A DNA stretch of 64,000 bases. Source: Polyangiaceae bacterium. GTDB taxonomy: Bacteria; Myxococcota_A; Polyangia; Polyangiales; Polyangiaceae. The stretch spans positions 32,934 to 96,933 of the forward strand of contig JAHBVY010000013.1 in NCBI GenBank assembly GCA_019637265.1. The letters are read 5' to 3'. Position 1 is the stretch's first letter; each line of letters opens with the position of its first letter. The notes beneath the pieces are model-generated. The model was given only the letters and a program-made list of their open reading frames with translations. It ran no database searches and had not been told where the DNA came from. Shown piece by piece: positions 1-8,755 of this stretch. A program made the translations under genes and the position numbers.

Positions 1-348
1 TACATCTTCCGCGTGCTGGGGGTGGAGTACCTGAAGCGCTACGATTTTGCGCAGGTGCCGCCGGAGGAGCAGCCGGTGATCGCGGATCCGGTGGAGACGC
101 GCCGTCAGCAGGAGCTCTTGGTTTCGTCGGCGGGGGCTTCGTCGGCGGGGGCTTCGTCAGCGGAGGCGACTGGCGGGTCGGCTACGCTGGCGGCGCCGGT
201 CACGGAGGCGCGCGGCAGCGGGCTCGACGCGCAGCTGGAGGAGATGATGGGGGACGCGCCGGTCTGCGACGGCTGCGGCCACATCACGGTCCGTAACGGC
301 GCCTGCTACAAGTGCCTGAACTGCGGCAACTCCATGGGGTGCTCCTGA
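1..348 (+). CDS. nrdJ: Adenosylcobalamin-dependent ribonucleotide reductase, C-terminal end (partial)
   Basis: The frame is open from base 1, so the gene begins before the window; about 115 C-terminal residues are present. It ends in a Cys-rich tail with two CxxC pairs and a final Cys (VCDGCG, CYKCLNCG, GCS), the redox/zinc tail typical of class II (B12-dependent) ribonucleotide reductases, which make deoxyribonucleotides from ribonucleotides. The IFRVLGVEYL stretch before it also fits the end of the NrdJ catalytic domain. Between the two lies a low-complexity linker with repeats of ASSAG encoded by a 15-bp DNA repeat. The catalytic core is outside the window, so the call rests on the tail alone. 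Confidence 0.8.
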   Translation, partial: YIFRVLGVEYLKRYDFAQVPPEEQPVIADPVETRRQQELLVSSAGASSAGASSAEATGGSATLAAPVTEARGSGLDAQLEEMMGDAPVCDGCGHITVRNGACYKCLNCGNSMGCS

Positions 349-356
349 GACCGCGA

Positions 357-383
357 GCCAGCTCCCCTCCGGGTGGGGCTGGC
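357..383 (+). terminator. Possible hairpin terminator after nrdJ
   Basis: GCCAGC and GCTGGC arms with an adjoining CCC/GGG pairing form a hairpin 9 bp after the nrdJ stop. There is no clear T-run after it, so intrinsic termination is uncertain. Confidence 0.35.
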
Positions 384-471
384 GTCATCACCTGACAGCG
401 GGCCCCATCCCGTCACGCGGGGTGGGGGTGCTGCCGGGCCTGAGGGCGCGGTCGTGGCTGTTGGATTTGGG

Positions 472-488
472 TTTTTTGGGGGTTTGGC
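472..488 (+). repeat. G-tract element copy 1 (+ orientation)
   Basis: TTTTTTGGGGGTTTGGC, upstream of the small lipoprotein and M20 peptidase. It pairs with the inverted copy at 2571-2590. The rest of the 349-690 gap shows no gene. Confidence 0.7.
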
Positions 489-690
489 ATCGCGCTGAGC
501 GCGCCGCGCCAGGCCCCGCGCGGGGTCCCATCAGCCCCCTGCTCGAGCCTTTCGCGCCTGGGAGGGATGGGCTAGGTTCCACGGAGGCTAGAGCCGCCCG
601 TTGGACCTTTTTAGGTCTTGGGCCGTCATGGAGCTAACCTCGGGCCCACCCGCGGCGTACCGAGCGGCGATCAAGCTAGGAGACGAGAGG

Positions 691-1110
691 ATGACTTTGA
701 ACTCGAACAAGCGTGCGGCGATCCCGGTGTTGTTGGGCCTGTTGGCCCCCTCGATCGCGCTGTGGGTGCCTGGCTGCAAGAAGGACGAGCCGCCGCCGCC
801 GCTGCCCACCGCCACCGCGGAGCCCACTCAGGAGACGGAGCTCGCGCTGGAGCCGGAGGACGCCGGGGTGGACGCCGACGCGGACGCCAAGAAGGTGGTC
901 GGCACCGGGACGCCCGCGCCCAGCCTGAAGGCTTGTTGCAACGCGCTGGCGCAGAACGCCAAGAGCGCGCCGCCGCCGAACAACGTGTACATGAGCCAGG
1001 CCGCCGCGGTGTGTCACTCGATGGTGGCGCAGGGGCAAGGCTCGGGGACCATCCTCGGTGCGGTGCGCGGCGCGCTCAAAGGCGCAGGTATGCCGTCGGC
1101 GTGTCGCTGA
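691..1110 (+). CDS. Small exported lipoprotein, unknown function
   Basis: 139 aa. The ATG at 691 is preceded by AGGAG at a good distance; an upstream in-frame start at 601 would put 30 residues before the signal peptide. An N-terminal hydrophobic stretch ends in VPGC, a plausible lipobox, followed by a Pro/Thr/Glu/Asp-rich linker. The C-terminal 60 residues are a compact Cys-containing domain (KACCNALAQNA and AVCHSMVAQG). The family was not recognised by name. The last 10 bases overlap the GTG start of the M20 peptidase, so the two are probably translationally coupled. Confidence 0.6.
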   Translation: MTLNSNKRAAIPVLLGLLAPSIALWVPGCKKDEPPPPLPTATAEPTQETELALEPEDAGVDADADAKKVVGTGTPAPSLKACCNALAQNAKSAPPPNNVYMSQAAAVCHSMVAQGQGSGTILGAVRGALKGAGMPSACR

Positions 1111-2474
1111 GTCAGCCGAGCTCACCCATCGCCTGGGAGGCGCTCGGGCGTGAGTCGCTCGAGCACTTCAAGGCGCTGCTCCGCATCGACACCACCAACC
1201 CGCCGGGCAACGAGATCGAAGCGGCGCGCTACATCAGCGCGCTGCTCACCCGGGAGGGCATCGAGCATCAGGTGCTCGAGTCGGCGCCGGGGCGGGCGTC
1301 GCTCGTGGCGCGGCTGCGCGGCGATGGCAGCGCTGGCCCGCTGCTCTTGAATGGCCACCTGGACGTGGTGCCGGTGGAGGCGGACAAGTGGCGGCACCCA
1401 CCGTTCGCCGCCACCGAGGCGGATGGCTGCATCTGGGGGCGCGGCGCCATCGACATGAAGAACATGGTGACCATGGGGCTGATGACCCTGATCACCTTGC
1501 ATCGGCGGCGGGTGCCGCTCGCGCGTGACGTCATCTTCGCGGCGGTGGCCGATGAAGAGGCGGGCAGCGACTTGGGCGCGGTGTTCCTGGTGGAGCAGCA
1601 CCCGGAGCTGGTGCGCGCGGAGTACGTGCTCAATGAGGTAGGAGGTCACACGCTGCACATGGGGCGGGCGCGCTTCTACCCCATCCAGGTGAGTGAGAAG
1701 GGGATCTGCTGGTTCACCCTGAAGGCGCGCGGGGAGCCGGGCCACGGCTCGATGCCGCACGCGGGCAACCCGGTGCTGCGCATCGCGCGCGCGATCGAGA
1801 AGCTGGGGCACACGCGGCTGCCGCAGCACAACACCCGCGTGGTGGAAGATTTCCTCACGCGGCTCGCCGCTGGCGCCGGCTTCCCCCAGGGTCAGGTGCT
1901 GCCGCTGCTGCTCCACCCCACGCTGAGCGGCCCGCTGCTCGACCTCTTGGACAAGGCCCAGCGCGATCAGGCGATGGGGCTGAACGCCATGCTGCGGCAC
2001 ACCGCGGCGCCGACGATGCTCCGCGGCAGCAGCAAGGTGAACGTCATCCCCGGCGCCGCCAGCGTGACGGTGGATGGCCGCGTGCTCCCCGGATTTTCCA
2101 CCGAGGATTTCCTGCGCGAGGTGCAGCAGGTGGTGGGGGACGACCTCGAGCTGTCCGTGTTGAACAGCCACGACGGCACTCAGTTCACCACCCACACCCC
2201 GCTGTTCGACGCCATCTGCGACGCCGTGAGGCAGCATGACGAAGGCGCGGTGCCGGTGCCCTACATGATCCCCGGCTTCACGGATTCGTTCGCCTACGCG
2301 CGGCTCGGCGCCACCTGCTACGGCTTCTCCCCGGTGCGCCTCGACGACCCGAGCCTCAAGTTCACCCAGATGTACCACGGCCACAACGAGCGCATCCCGG
2401 TGGCCGGCTACCTGTGGGGGCAGCGCGTGCTGTACGAGCTGGTGGAGTCCTTCTGCGCCGCCCAGCGCTCGTAG
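1101..2474 (+). CDS. M20/M28-type metallopeptidase (ArgE/DapE/carboxypeptidase family)
   Basis: 457 aa from a GTG that overlaps the end of the preceding lipoprotein gene. Dinuclear-zinc hydrolase signatures are in order: H86 and D88 in GHLDVVP, D118 in GRGAIDMKN, and the E152/E153 pair in ADEEAGS, which supply metal ligands and the general base in M20 enzymes. A central dimerisation-type domain (about residues 200-340) and a C-terminal His in YHGHNERIPV complete the fold. The family removes acyl groups or amino acids from peptides; the substrate cannot be told. No signal peptide is seen, so it is probably cytoplasmic. Confidence 0.85.
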   Translation: MSLSQPSSPIAWEALGRESLEHFKALLRIDTTNPPGNEIEAARYISALLTREGIEHQVLESAPGRASLVARLRGDGSAGPLLLNGHLDVVPVEADKWRHPPFAATEADGCIWGRGAIDMKNMVTMGLMTLITLHRRRVPLARDVIFAAVADEEAGSDLGAVFLVEQHPELVRAEYVLNEVGGHTLHMGRARFYPIQVSEKGICWFTLKARGEPGHGSMPHAGNPVLRIARAIEKLGHTRLPQHNTRVVEDFLTRLAAGAGFPQGQVLPLLLHPTLSGPLLDLLDKAQRDQAMGLNAMLRHTAAPTMLRGSSKVNVIPGAASVTVDGRVLPGFSTEDFLREVQQVVGDDLELSVLNSHDGTQFTTHTPLFDAICDAVRQHDEGAVPVPYMIPGFTDSFAYARLGATCYGFSPVRLDDPSLKFTQMYHGHNERIPVAGYLWGQRVLYELVESFCAAQRS

Positions 2475-2500
2475 GGGCGGGTTTTCAAACCCGCCCGCCC
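2471..2500. repeat. REP-like hairpin, copy 1
   Basis: GTAGGGGCGGGTTTTC followed by AAACCCGCCC: a perfect 10-bp stem with a 2-nt centre at 2475-2496. It includes the TAG stop of the M20 gene and may act as its transcript end. The same hairpin family recurs at 42661, 43742, 46117 and 54856. Confidence 0.65.
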
Positions 2501-2570
2501 TCACATCGTCAGATTGGGTGACGAACTAGGCGCCGTCGAGCGCAGCGCGCGGTGCCTCCCGGGTGCGGTG

Positions 2571-2590
2571 CCGTCTAACCCCCCCAAAAA
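2571..2590 (-). repeat. G-tract element copy 2 (- orientation)
   Basis: CCGTCTAACCCCCCCAAAAA, the inverted partner of 472-488. It lies between the convergent ends of the M20 peptidase and thiolase genes. Confidence 0.7.
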
Positions 2591-2684
2591 CTATCAGTCA
2601 GTCAGGTTGTACTGGGCTCATCGGGCGCTGTGTGGGGCACCCTGCCCGCCGAAGCGTGCTGCGGGCGCCCCACGTGCGGCAGCT

Positions 2685-3851
<1,167 letters not shown>

Positions 3852-3868
3852 GGTCTTCTTCCTCTCCC

Positions 3869-6238
3869 TCAATTCCGCAGGGCTTTGTTCGTCATCAGCA
3901 TGTGCTGCATGCGCTCGAGGCTCTTCGCTTCGCCGCACAGGCTCAGGAACACCTCTCGCTCGAGATCGAGCATGCGCTGCTCGGTGACGGGCGAAGCGGC
4001 GCCGCTCGCTCCGCCGCACAGCACGTAAGCGAGCTTACGCGCGATGAAGCCGTCGTACTCGGTGGCGAAGCCACCTTGCACCAGGGTGTCCACCAGCATG
4101 CTGATGGTGGCGATGCCGCTCTCCCCGAGCAGCTTGTGCGCGCGCGGCGCCGGTGGGTGATAACCCGCCTCCGCCAGGCCGATGGCGCGCTGCTTGGCCT
4201 CGTACAAGAGGCGCGCGCGATCGAAGCTGACACCGTCCGTGCTCCGGAAGTAGCCGTAGCGCTGCGCCATGTGCGCGCTGGTGGCGACGTTCGCCATCGC
4301 GATGTTCTTGAACACCTGAGCGATGAACGGATCCACCAGCACGTCCGCGCCCTCCGGGATGGACTCCAGCGCGCGCCACACGAGGTTCATGCAGCCGCCG
4401 CCGCCGGGGATGAGGCCAACCCCCACCTCCACGAGCCCCGCGTAAGTCTCCGCGTGCGCTTGCACCGCGTCGGCCCCGAGGCACACCTCGAGCCCGCCGC
4501 CCACCGTCATCCCGAACGGCGCCGCGACCACCGGGATGGTGCTGTACTTCAGCCGCTGACACGCCTGCTGGAAGCCATGGATCATGCGCTCCAGCTCGTC
4601 CCACTGCTGCTGCTGCGCCGCGACCACCACGCCGAACAGGTTGGCGCCCACCGAGAAGTGGTCACCCTGGTTGACGATCACCAAGGCGCGGAAGTCGCGC
4701 TCGGCGCGGGCCGTGGCCTCACCGAGCATGGCGATCACGTCGGGGTCCACGCTGTTCGCCTTGCTGGTGTAGGTGAGCCCCAGCACGCCATCACCGAGAT
4801 CCCAAGCCTCTGCGCCGCTGTTGCGGAGCACGGGAGCCTCCCCGCGGCGCACGGCGACGAGCGGCAGCTCGCGCGCGTCCGCCTGGCGCGTGACGTACTT
4901 GCCTTGGGTGAGCTCGAACACCTGGTCACCCTGGTAGAAGGCCTTGGCGCCCGCCGCCTTCATCCTGGCGAGGCTCTCTGGCAGCTCGAGGCCGTCTTTC
5001 TCGAGGCGCGCGAGCACCGCCTCGAAGCCCATCGCGTCCCAAGCCTCGAACGGGCCGAGCTCCCAGTTGTAGCCCCAGCGCATGGCGTCATCGATCGCCG
5101 TGATGCTGTCGCAGATCTCCCCGGTGAGGCGCGCGGCGTAGAGCAGCGCGCGGCTGTTCACCTTCCAGGCGAAGGCGCCCGCCGGGCCCTGATCTTCGAA
5201 CAGCGCCTTCACGCGGGCGCGCGGATCTTCCTCGCCCGCGATCTTCTTACAGGCTTGGCGGATCTCCGGGTTGCCGCCGCGCGCGCGGTACTCGTTCGTG
5301 TAAGGGTCGTACGTGAGGATCTCGTCGCCGCGCTTCTGGTAGAAGCCTTGCTTGGTCTTGTTGCCGAGCAGGCGCTTCTCCACCATGGTGCGCACGTAGT
5401 CAGGCACCTTGAACACCTCGCGCTCCGGGTCCTCCGTGAGCGCCGCGTAGCAGTTGTCAGCGACGTGAACCAGTGTGTCCAGGCCGACCATGTCCGCCGT
5501 GCGGAAGCTGGCGCTCTTCGGGTGGCCCATGGGCGGCCCGGTGATGGCGTCCACGTCCTCCGGCGCGAGGCCGTCGGCCACCATTTGATTGATGCCGAGC
5601 ATCATCGCGTGGGTGCCGATGCGGTTCCCCACGAAGTTCGGCGTGTCCTTCGCCTGCACGATGCCCTTGCCGAGCGTCCACTTACCGAACGCCGCCACGC
5701 GGTCGTAAACCGCGCTGTCCGTCTCCGGGCCCGCCACCAGCTCGAGCAGCTTCATGTAGCGGACGGGGTTGAAGAAGTGCATCACGAGGAAGCTCTTCCT
5801 GAACGCCTCCCCGCGGCCCTGCACCATGTCCGCGATGCGGAGGCCGCTGGTGTTGCTCGCGACGATCGCCCCCGGCTTGAGCACCGACTCGAGGCGCTCG
5901 AACAGCGCGCGCTTGATGTCCAGGCGCTCGATGATCGCCTCGATCACCAGATCGCAGTCCGACAGCTTCGCGAGGTCGTCCTCCAGGTTGCCGGTTACGA
6001 CCAAGCTGGCGAAGTCCTTGTGGAAGAAGGCGGCGGGCTTGCTCTTCAGCGCGTTCTGAAGCCCGCTCTCGGCGAAGCGGCTCCGCGCCTTCGGATCTTG
6101 CCGCTCCTTCTCGTCGAGGTTCGGGGGCACGATGTCGAGCAGCACCACGTGCACGCCCGCGCCGGCGAGGTGAGCGGCGATGCCGCTGCCCATGACGCCC
6201 GCGCCGATGACGCCCACGCGCCGGATCGGTTCACTCAT
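3869..6238 (-). CDS. fadN: 3-hydroxyacyl-CoA dehydrogenase / enoyl-CoA hydratase fusion (FadN type)
   Basis: 789 aa. The N-terminal Rossmann domain begins almost at the start with VGVIGAGVMGSGIA (residues 8-21) and carries the NAD-binding and 3-hydroxyacyl-CoA dehydrogenase domains. The C-terminal third is a crotonase-fold domain with the oxyanion stretch around GMTVGGGLEVCLGAD and GLIPGGGG. Dehydrogenase first and hydratase second is the FadN order, opposite to FadB/FadJ. It hydrates enoyl-CoA and oxidises the 3-hydroxyacyl-CoA. The ATG at 6238 is used; the frame runs open to 6310 through palindromes that look regulatory. It is the first gene of the operon with the thiolase. Confidence 0.9.
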   Translation of the reverse strand: MSEPIRRVGVIGAGVMGSGIAAHLAGAGVHVVLLDIVPPNLDEKERQDPKARSRFAESGLQNALKSKPAAFFHKDFASLVVTGNLEDDLAKLSDCDLVIEAIIERLDIKRALFERLESVLKPGAIVASNTSGLRIADMVQGRGEAFRKSFLVMHFFNPVRYMKLLELVAGPETDSAVYDRVAAFGKWTLGKGIVQAKDTPNFVGNRIGTHAMMLGINQMVADGLAPEDVDAITGPPMGHPKSASFRTADMVGLDTLVHVADNCYAALTEDPEREVFKVPDYVRTMVEKRLLGNKTKQGFYQKRGDEILTYDPYTNEYRARGGNPEIRQACKKIAGEEDPRARVKALFEDQGPAGAFAWKVNSRALLYAARLTGEICDSITAIDDAMRWGYNWELGPFEAWDAMGFEAVLARLEKDGLELPESLARMKAAGAKAFYQGDQVFELTQGKYVTRQADARELPLVAVRRGEAPVLRNSGAEAWDLGDGVLGLTYTSKANSVDPDVIAMLGEATARAERDFRALVIVNQGDHFSVGANLFGVVVAAQQQQWDELERMIHGFQQACQRLKYSTIPVVAAPFGMTVGGGLEVCLGADAVQAHAETYAGLVEVGVGLIPGGGGCMNLVWRALESIPEGADVLVDPFIAQVFKNIAMANVATSAHMAQRYGYFRSTDGVSFDRARLLYEAKQRAIGLAEAGYHPPAPRAHKLLGESGIATISMLVDTLVQGGFATEYDGFIARKLAYVLCGGASGAASPVTEQRMLDLEREVFLSLCGEAKSLERMQHMLMTNKALRN

Positions 6239-6256
6239 TGCTTGGTCCTTGGTGAG

Positions 6257-6293
6257 GCCCCCGGAGCGGGGGCGGTGGGTCAGGCAGTGCCTG
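6257..6293. promoter_or_regulatory. Palindromes in the fadN leader (possible operator)
   Basis: Two small palindromes lie 19-55 bp before the fadN ATG. GCCCCCG-GAG-CGGGGGC is at 6257-6273. CAGGCA-G-TGCCTG is at 6281-6293, an operator-like perfect 6+1+6 palindrome. Binding by a fatty-acid regulator is inference only. Confidence 0.35.
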
Positions 6294-6305
6294 GTTGAGG
6301 TGCCT

Positions 6306-6336
6306 AGCACGACGAACGGGCTCCGTTCGTCGTGCT
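6306..6336. repeat. Perfect 14-bp inverted repeat upstream of fadN
   Basis: AGCACGACGAACGG, a 3-nt loop (GCT), then CCGTTCGTCGTGCT: a perfect hairpin 68-98 bp before the fadN ATG and about 370 bp after the kinase stop. It could be a terminator, an operator or a mobile-element remnant. No long T-run follows on either strand. Confidence 0.6.
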
Positions 6337-6400
6337 CGAATAAACAACTAGAGCATCGTGAAGGGAAGCGGCGCCAAGCGGAGGGCGGGAGAAACCGCCC

Positions 6401-6426
6401 CCTCGCCTTGAGGGGGGGCGGCTTCT
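6401..6426. repeat. C-rich/G-rich hairpin in the fadN-kinase gap
   Basis: CCGCCCCCTC, a short loop, then GAGGGGGGGCGG. Both it and the 14-bp hairpin lie in the 465-bp gap 6239-6703, which otherwise shows no gene. Confidence 0.45.
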
Positions 6427-6484
6427 CGTGCCCGTTTGGCGGCGAGCTGAGGGATGCTCGACTTGCTTCCGCCTCGATCGTTGG

Positions 6485-6498
6485 ATTGGGGGTTTGGC
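6485..6498 (+). repeat. G-tract element copy 3 (+ orientation)
   Basis: ATTGGGGGTTTGGC. The next inverted copy is at 11710-11720, so the pair encloses the kinase, the phospholipase-like gene and folE2. Confidence 0.65.
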
Positions 6499-6703
6499 AA
6501 GCCGCTCTAAGTCACCGTTCAGGGCGCCGATCCGCTTCACGGCGCGCTAAACCATCGTCTGGGCGCTGTTCCTAGTGCAGCGCCGCGGCGCTGCAAAGGG
6601 CTCTTCGGCGACTTGGTGACGAAGCCACCGAGCGCGCCCGCTTCGTCAGCCGCGTGCGGCCGCTCGCCAGCTGCACGCGGCCTGACGAGCCTGCGCCAAA
6701 GCC

Positions 6704-8740
6704 TCAGGCCACGCCGCCGAAGCTCACGCCGCCCTGGCTCTGCACTTGGCTCAGCCCCTCCAAGATCGCACCGTCGGCGGTCAGGGCGAGCACCACGCCG
6801 CCGCTCGCGTGGAGGGCGTTGAACGGCGTGGTCCACGAGGGATCGTGCCAGGGGCACTGCCAGCGGCTGGCGACGCCGGGCGCGCGGTAGAACAGGCTGC
6901 CTGTCGTTGCGGCCCAGGTGCCCCCGCTCGGGTCCAGGCACACGACCGAGAGCGGCACCGGCGCGCCCATCCGCTCCGCGCGGCACTGGTCGTCGTCGAG
7001 GTGCACGATGGTGCCCTCCGTCCCCACCACCACCGCGTCACCGACGTCGGGGTTCGTGGTGCAGGCGAGGTAAGCCGCGACCTCTGGCACCTGGAGCCAG
7101 TCCAAGGCGCCGTCCACGGCGCGGAAGATCGCCACCAGGCCGTGCCCCTGCGTGCTGCGCCCCACCACCAGCCAGCGCATGGTGTCGAGGCGCGCCAGGT
7201 CGTTCACGCTGGCGAAGTGCTCCAAGGGGAACGGCGGCAGCATGCCGCGCTGAGTGAGCCGATGCAGCACCGGCGGCCCGCTCGGGAAGCCACTTCGGTA
7301 CGGTTGGCTGACCAGCACCAAGAGCTGACGCAGCACCCCGGACAGGCGCTGGAAGCGGTAGCCCTCGCCGCGCACGATCTCCGAGAGGCCATGGTAGGAG
7401 AAGTGGTGCACGCCGCCGTCGCGGCTCGTGACCAGCCACTGGCCAGCGCCGGTGCAGCTCACGGCGTCGAGCCCCGCGCCGCCGCGCGATGGCACCGCGC
7501 GCCACGCGCCGCCATCCCAGTACATGAGGGCGTGCGTCGTGGTCGCGAGGCAGCCCGAGGCGCCGTCGAAGGCGGCGTTCACCACCACGTCGGAGCCCGC
7601 GTAGCCTGGCTCGAACGGGCGCTGGCGCGTGAGCCACTGCCAGCCCCCGCGTGAGGGCGCCGACTGCTCCGAGAAGGCCGGCATGCGGCTCAAGGTGCTG
7701 CGCCCGAGCCCGGTGGGGATCAGCAGCGCCCGCGTGATCTCCTCGCAGTATTCCTCTGCGGTCGCGGGGCGCTGGCTCGGGTTGGCGGAGGTGGCGCGGG
7801 CGATGGCGGCGTCCACCGCGGCGCAGGCGCCTTGACTACCCCGGAGCTCGAGCGAGAGGTGCTCGCTCTCGCACACGCTGTCGCGCTCGGCGCCGCCGAC
7901 CACGCGCACCATGTCGATCAGCGTTTCAAAGCGGAACAGCGGCCGCCCCGTGAGGATGTAGTAAGTGAGGCTGCCAAATCCGAACACGTCGCAGGGGGGG
8001 CCCAGCTTCGCGCCCTGCGAGTAGATTTGCTCCGGCGCGGAGTAGCCGGGCGTGCCGATGCCGGCGTCCATGAAGGTGCCCGCCTCGGCGCTGCGCGCGA
8101 TGCCGAAGTCGACGATTTTGAACGTCTCGCGATCGCCGAAGCCGGTGCAGAGCACGTTGGTCGGCTTGAGGTCACGGTGGAGGATCCCCAGCTCGTGCAC
8201 CACGCTGAGCCCGCTCGCGATGTTGCGGATGCAGTCCACCGCGCGCAGCGGCTCGAAGGCGAAGCGGGTGCGCGCGATGCTGTAGCGCACCCGCTCCGTC
8301 AGGGTGGTGCCCTCGGCGTCGCCGTGGATGTACTCGAGGGCGAGCCACCCCAGGCCCATCGGCTTGCCTGGCTCGCTGGGATGATTCGTCAGCCTTGCGT
8401 TCAAAGTGCCGGCGTCGAGCAGCCGCACCACGTGAGGCGAGGGCGGCACGCGCTCGTTCAAGGCGCTCAGCGCGTTCGCCTCCTTCATGAACGAGAGCAT
8501 CGCGGTATTGCCAGTGTTACTGACGAAGCGCGGCGTGAGGATCTTCAGCACCACCGGCGAGATGCCGCGCGGGTCGTGGCGCAAGGCGAGGAACACCACC
8601 GCCATCCCGCCCGCGCCGAGCGGCCTCAGCACCTGGTAGCTCCGCTCCGCGACGCTCGAGGGGACGCGCTGATTCACCAGCCCCGTCAGCTGGACGTCAT
8701 CCGGGTGCAGGAGCAGCGCCACGGGCGCATGGTGGCACAC
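6704..8740 (-). CDS. Serine/threonine protein kinase with C-terminal propeller-like domain
   Basis: 678 aa. The eukaryote-like kinase domain covers about residues 35-340: glycine loop LGAGGMAVVF (41-50), lysine K66, HRDLKPTN (188-195, catalytic D190), DFG (211-213) and the activation segment GTPGYSAPEQ. The last 300 residues hold repeated Trp/Gly beta-strand units and resemble a beta-propeller sensor. No transmembrane segment is evident, so it may be cytosolic. The GTG start at 8740 has no clear ribosome site and may be off by a few codons. The gene lies 15 bp after the exported phospholipase-like gene on the same strand, suggesting co-transcription. The phosphorylation target is unknown. Confidence 0.88.
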   Translation of the reverse strand: MCHHAPVALLLHPDDVQLTGLVNQRVPSSVAERSYQVLRPLGAGGMAVVFLALRHDPRGISPVVLKILTPRFVSNTGNTAMLSFMKEANALSALNERVPPSPHVVRLLDAGTLNARLTNHPSEPGKPMGLGWLALEYIHGDAEGTTLTERVRYSIARTRFAFEPLRAVDCIRNIASGLSVVHELGILHRDLKPTNVLCTGFGDRETFKIVDFGIARSAEAGTFMDAGIGTPGYSAPEQIYSQGAKLGPPCDVFGFGSLTYYILTGRPLFRFETLIDMVRVVGGAERDSVCESEHLSLELRGSQGACAAVDAAIARATSANPSQRPATAEEYCEEITRALLIPTGLGRSTLSRMPAFSEQSAPSRGGWQWLTRQRPFEPGYAGSDVVVNAAFDGASGCLATTTHALMYWDGGAWRAVPSRGGAGLDAVSCTGAGQWLVTSRDGGVHHFSYHGLSEIVRGEGYRFQRLSGVLRQLLVLVSQPYRSGFPSGPPVLHRLTQRGMLPPFPLEHFASVNDLARLDTMRWLVVGRSTQGHGLVAIFRAVDGALDWLQVPEVAAYLACTTNPDVGDAVVVGTEGTIVHLDDDQCRAERMGAPVPLSVVCLDPSGGTWAATTGSLFYRAPGVASRWQCPWHDPSWTTPFNALHASGGVVLALTADGAILEGLSQVQSQGGVSFGGVA

Positions 8741-8755
8741 TCGAGCGGCCGGGCG

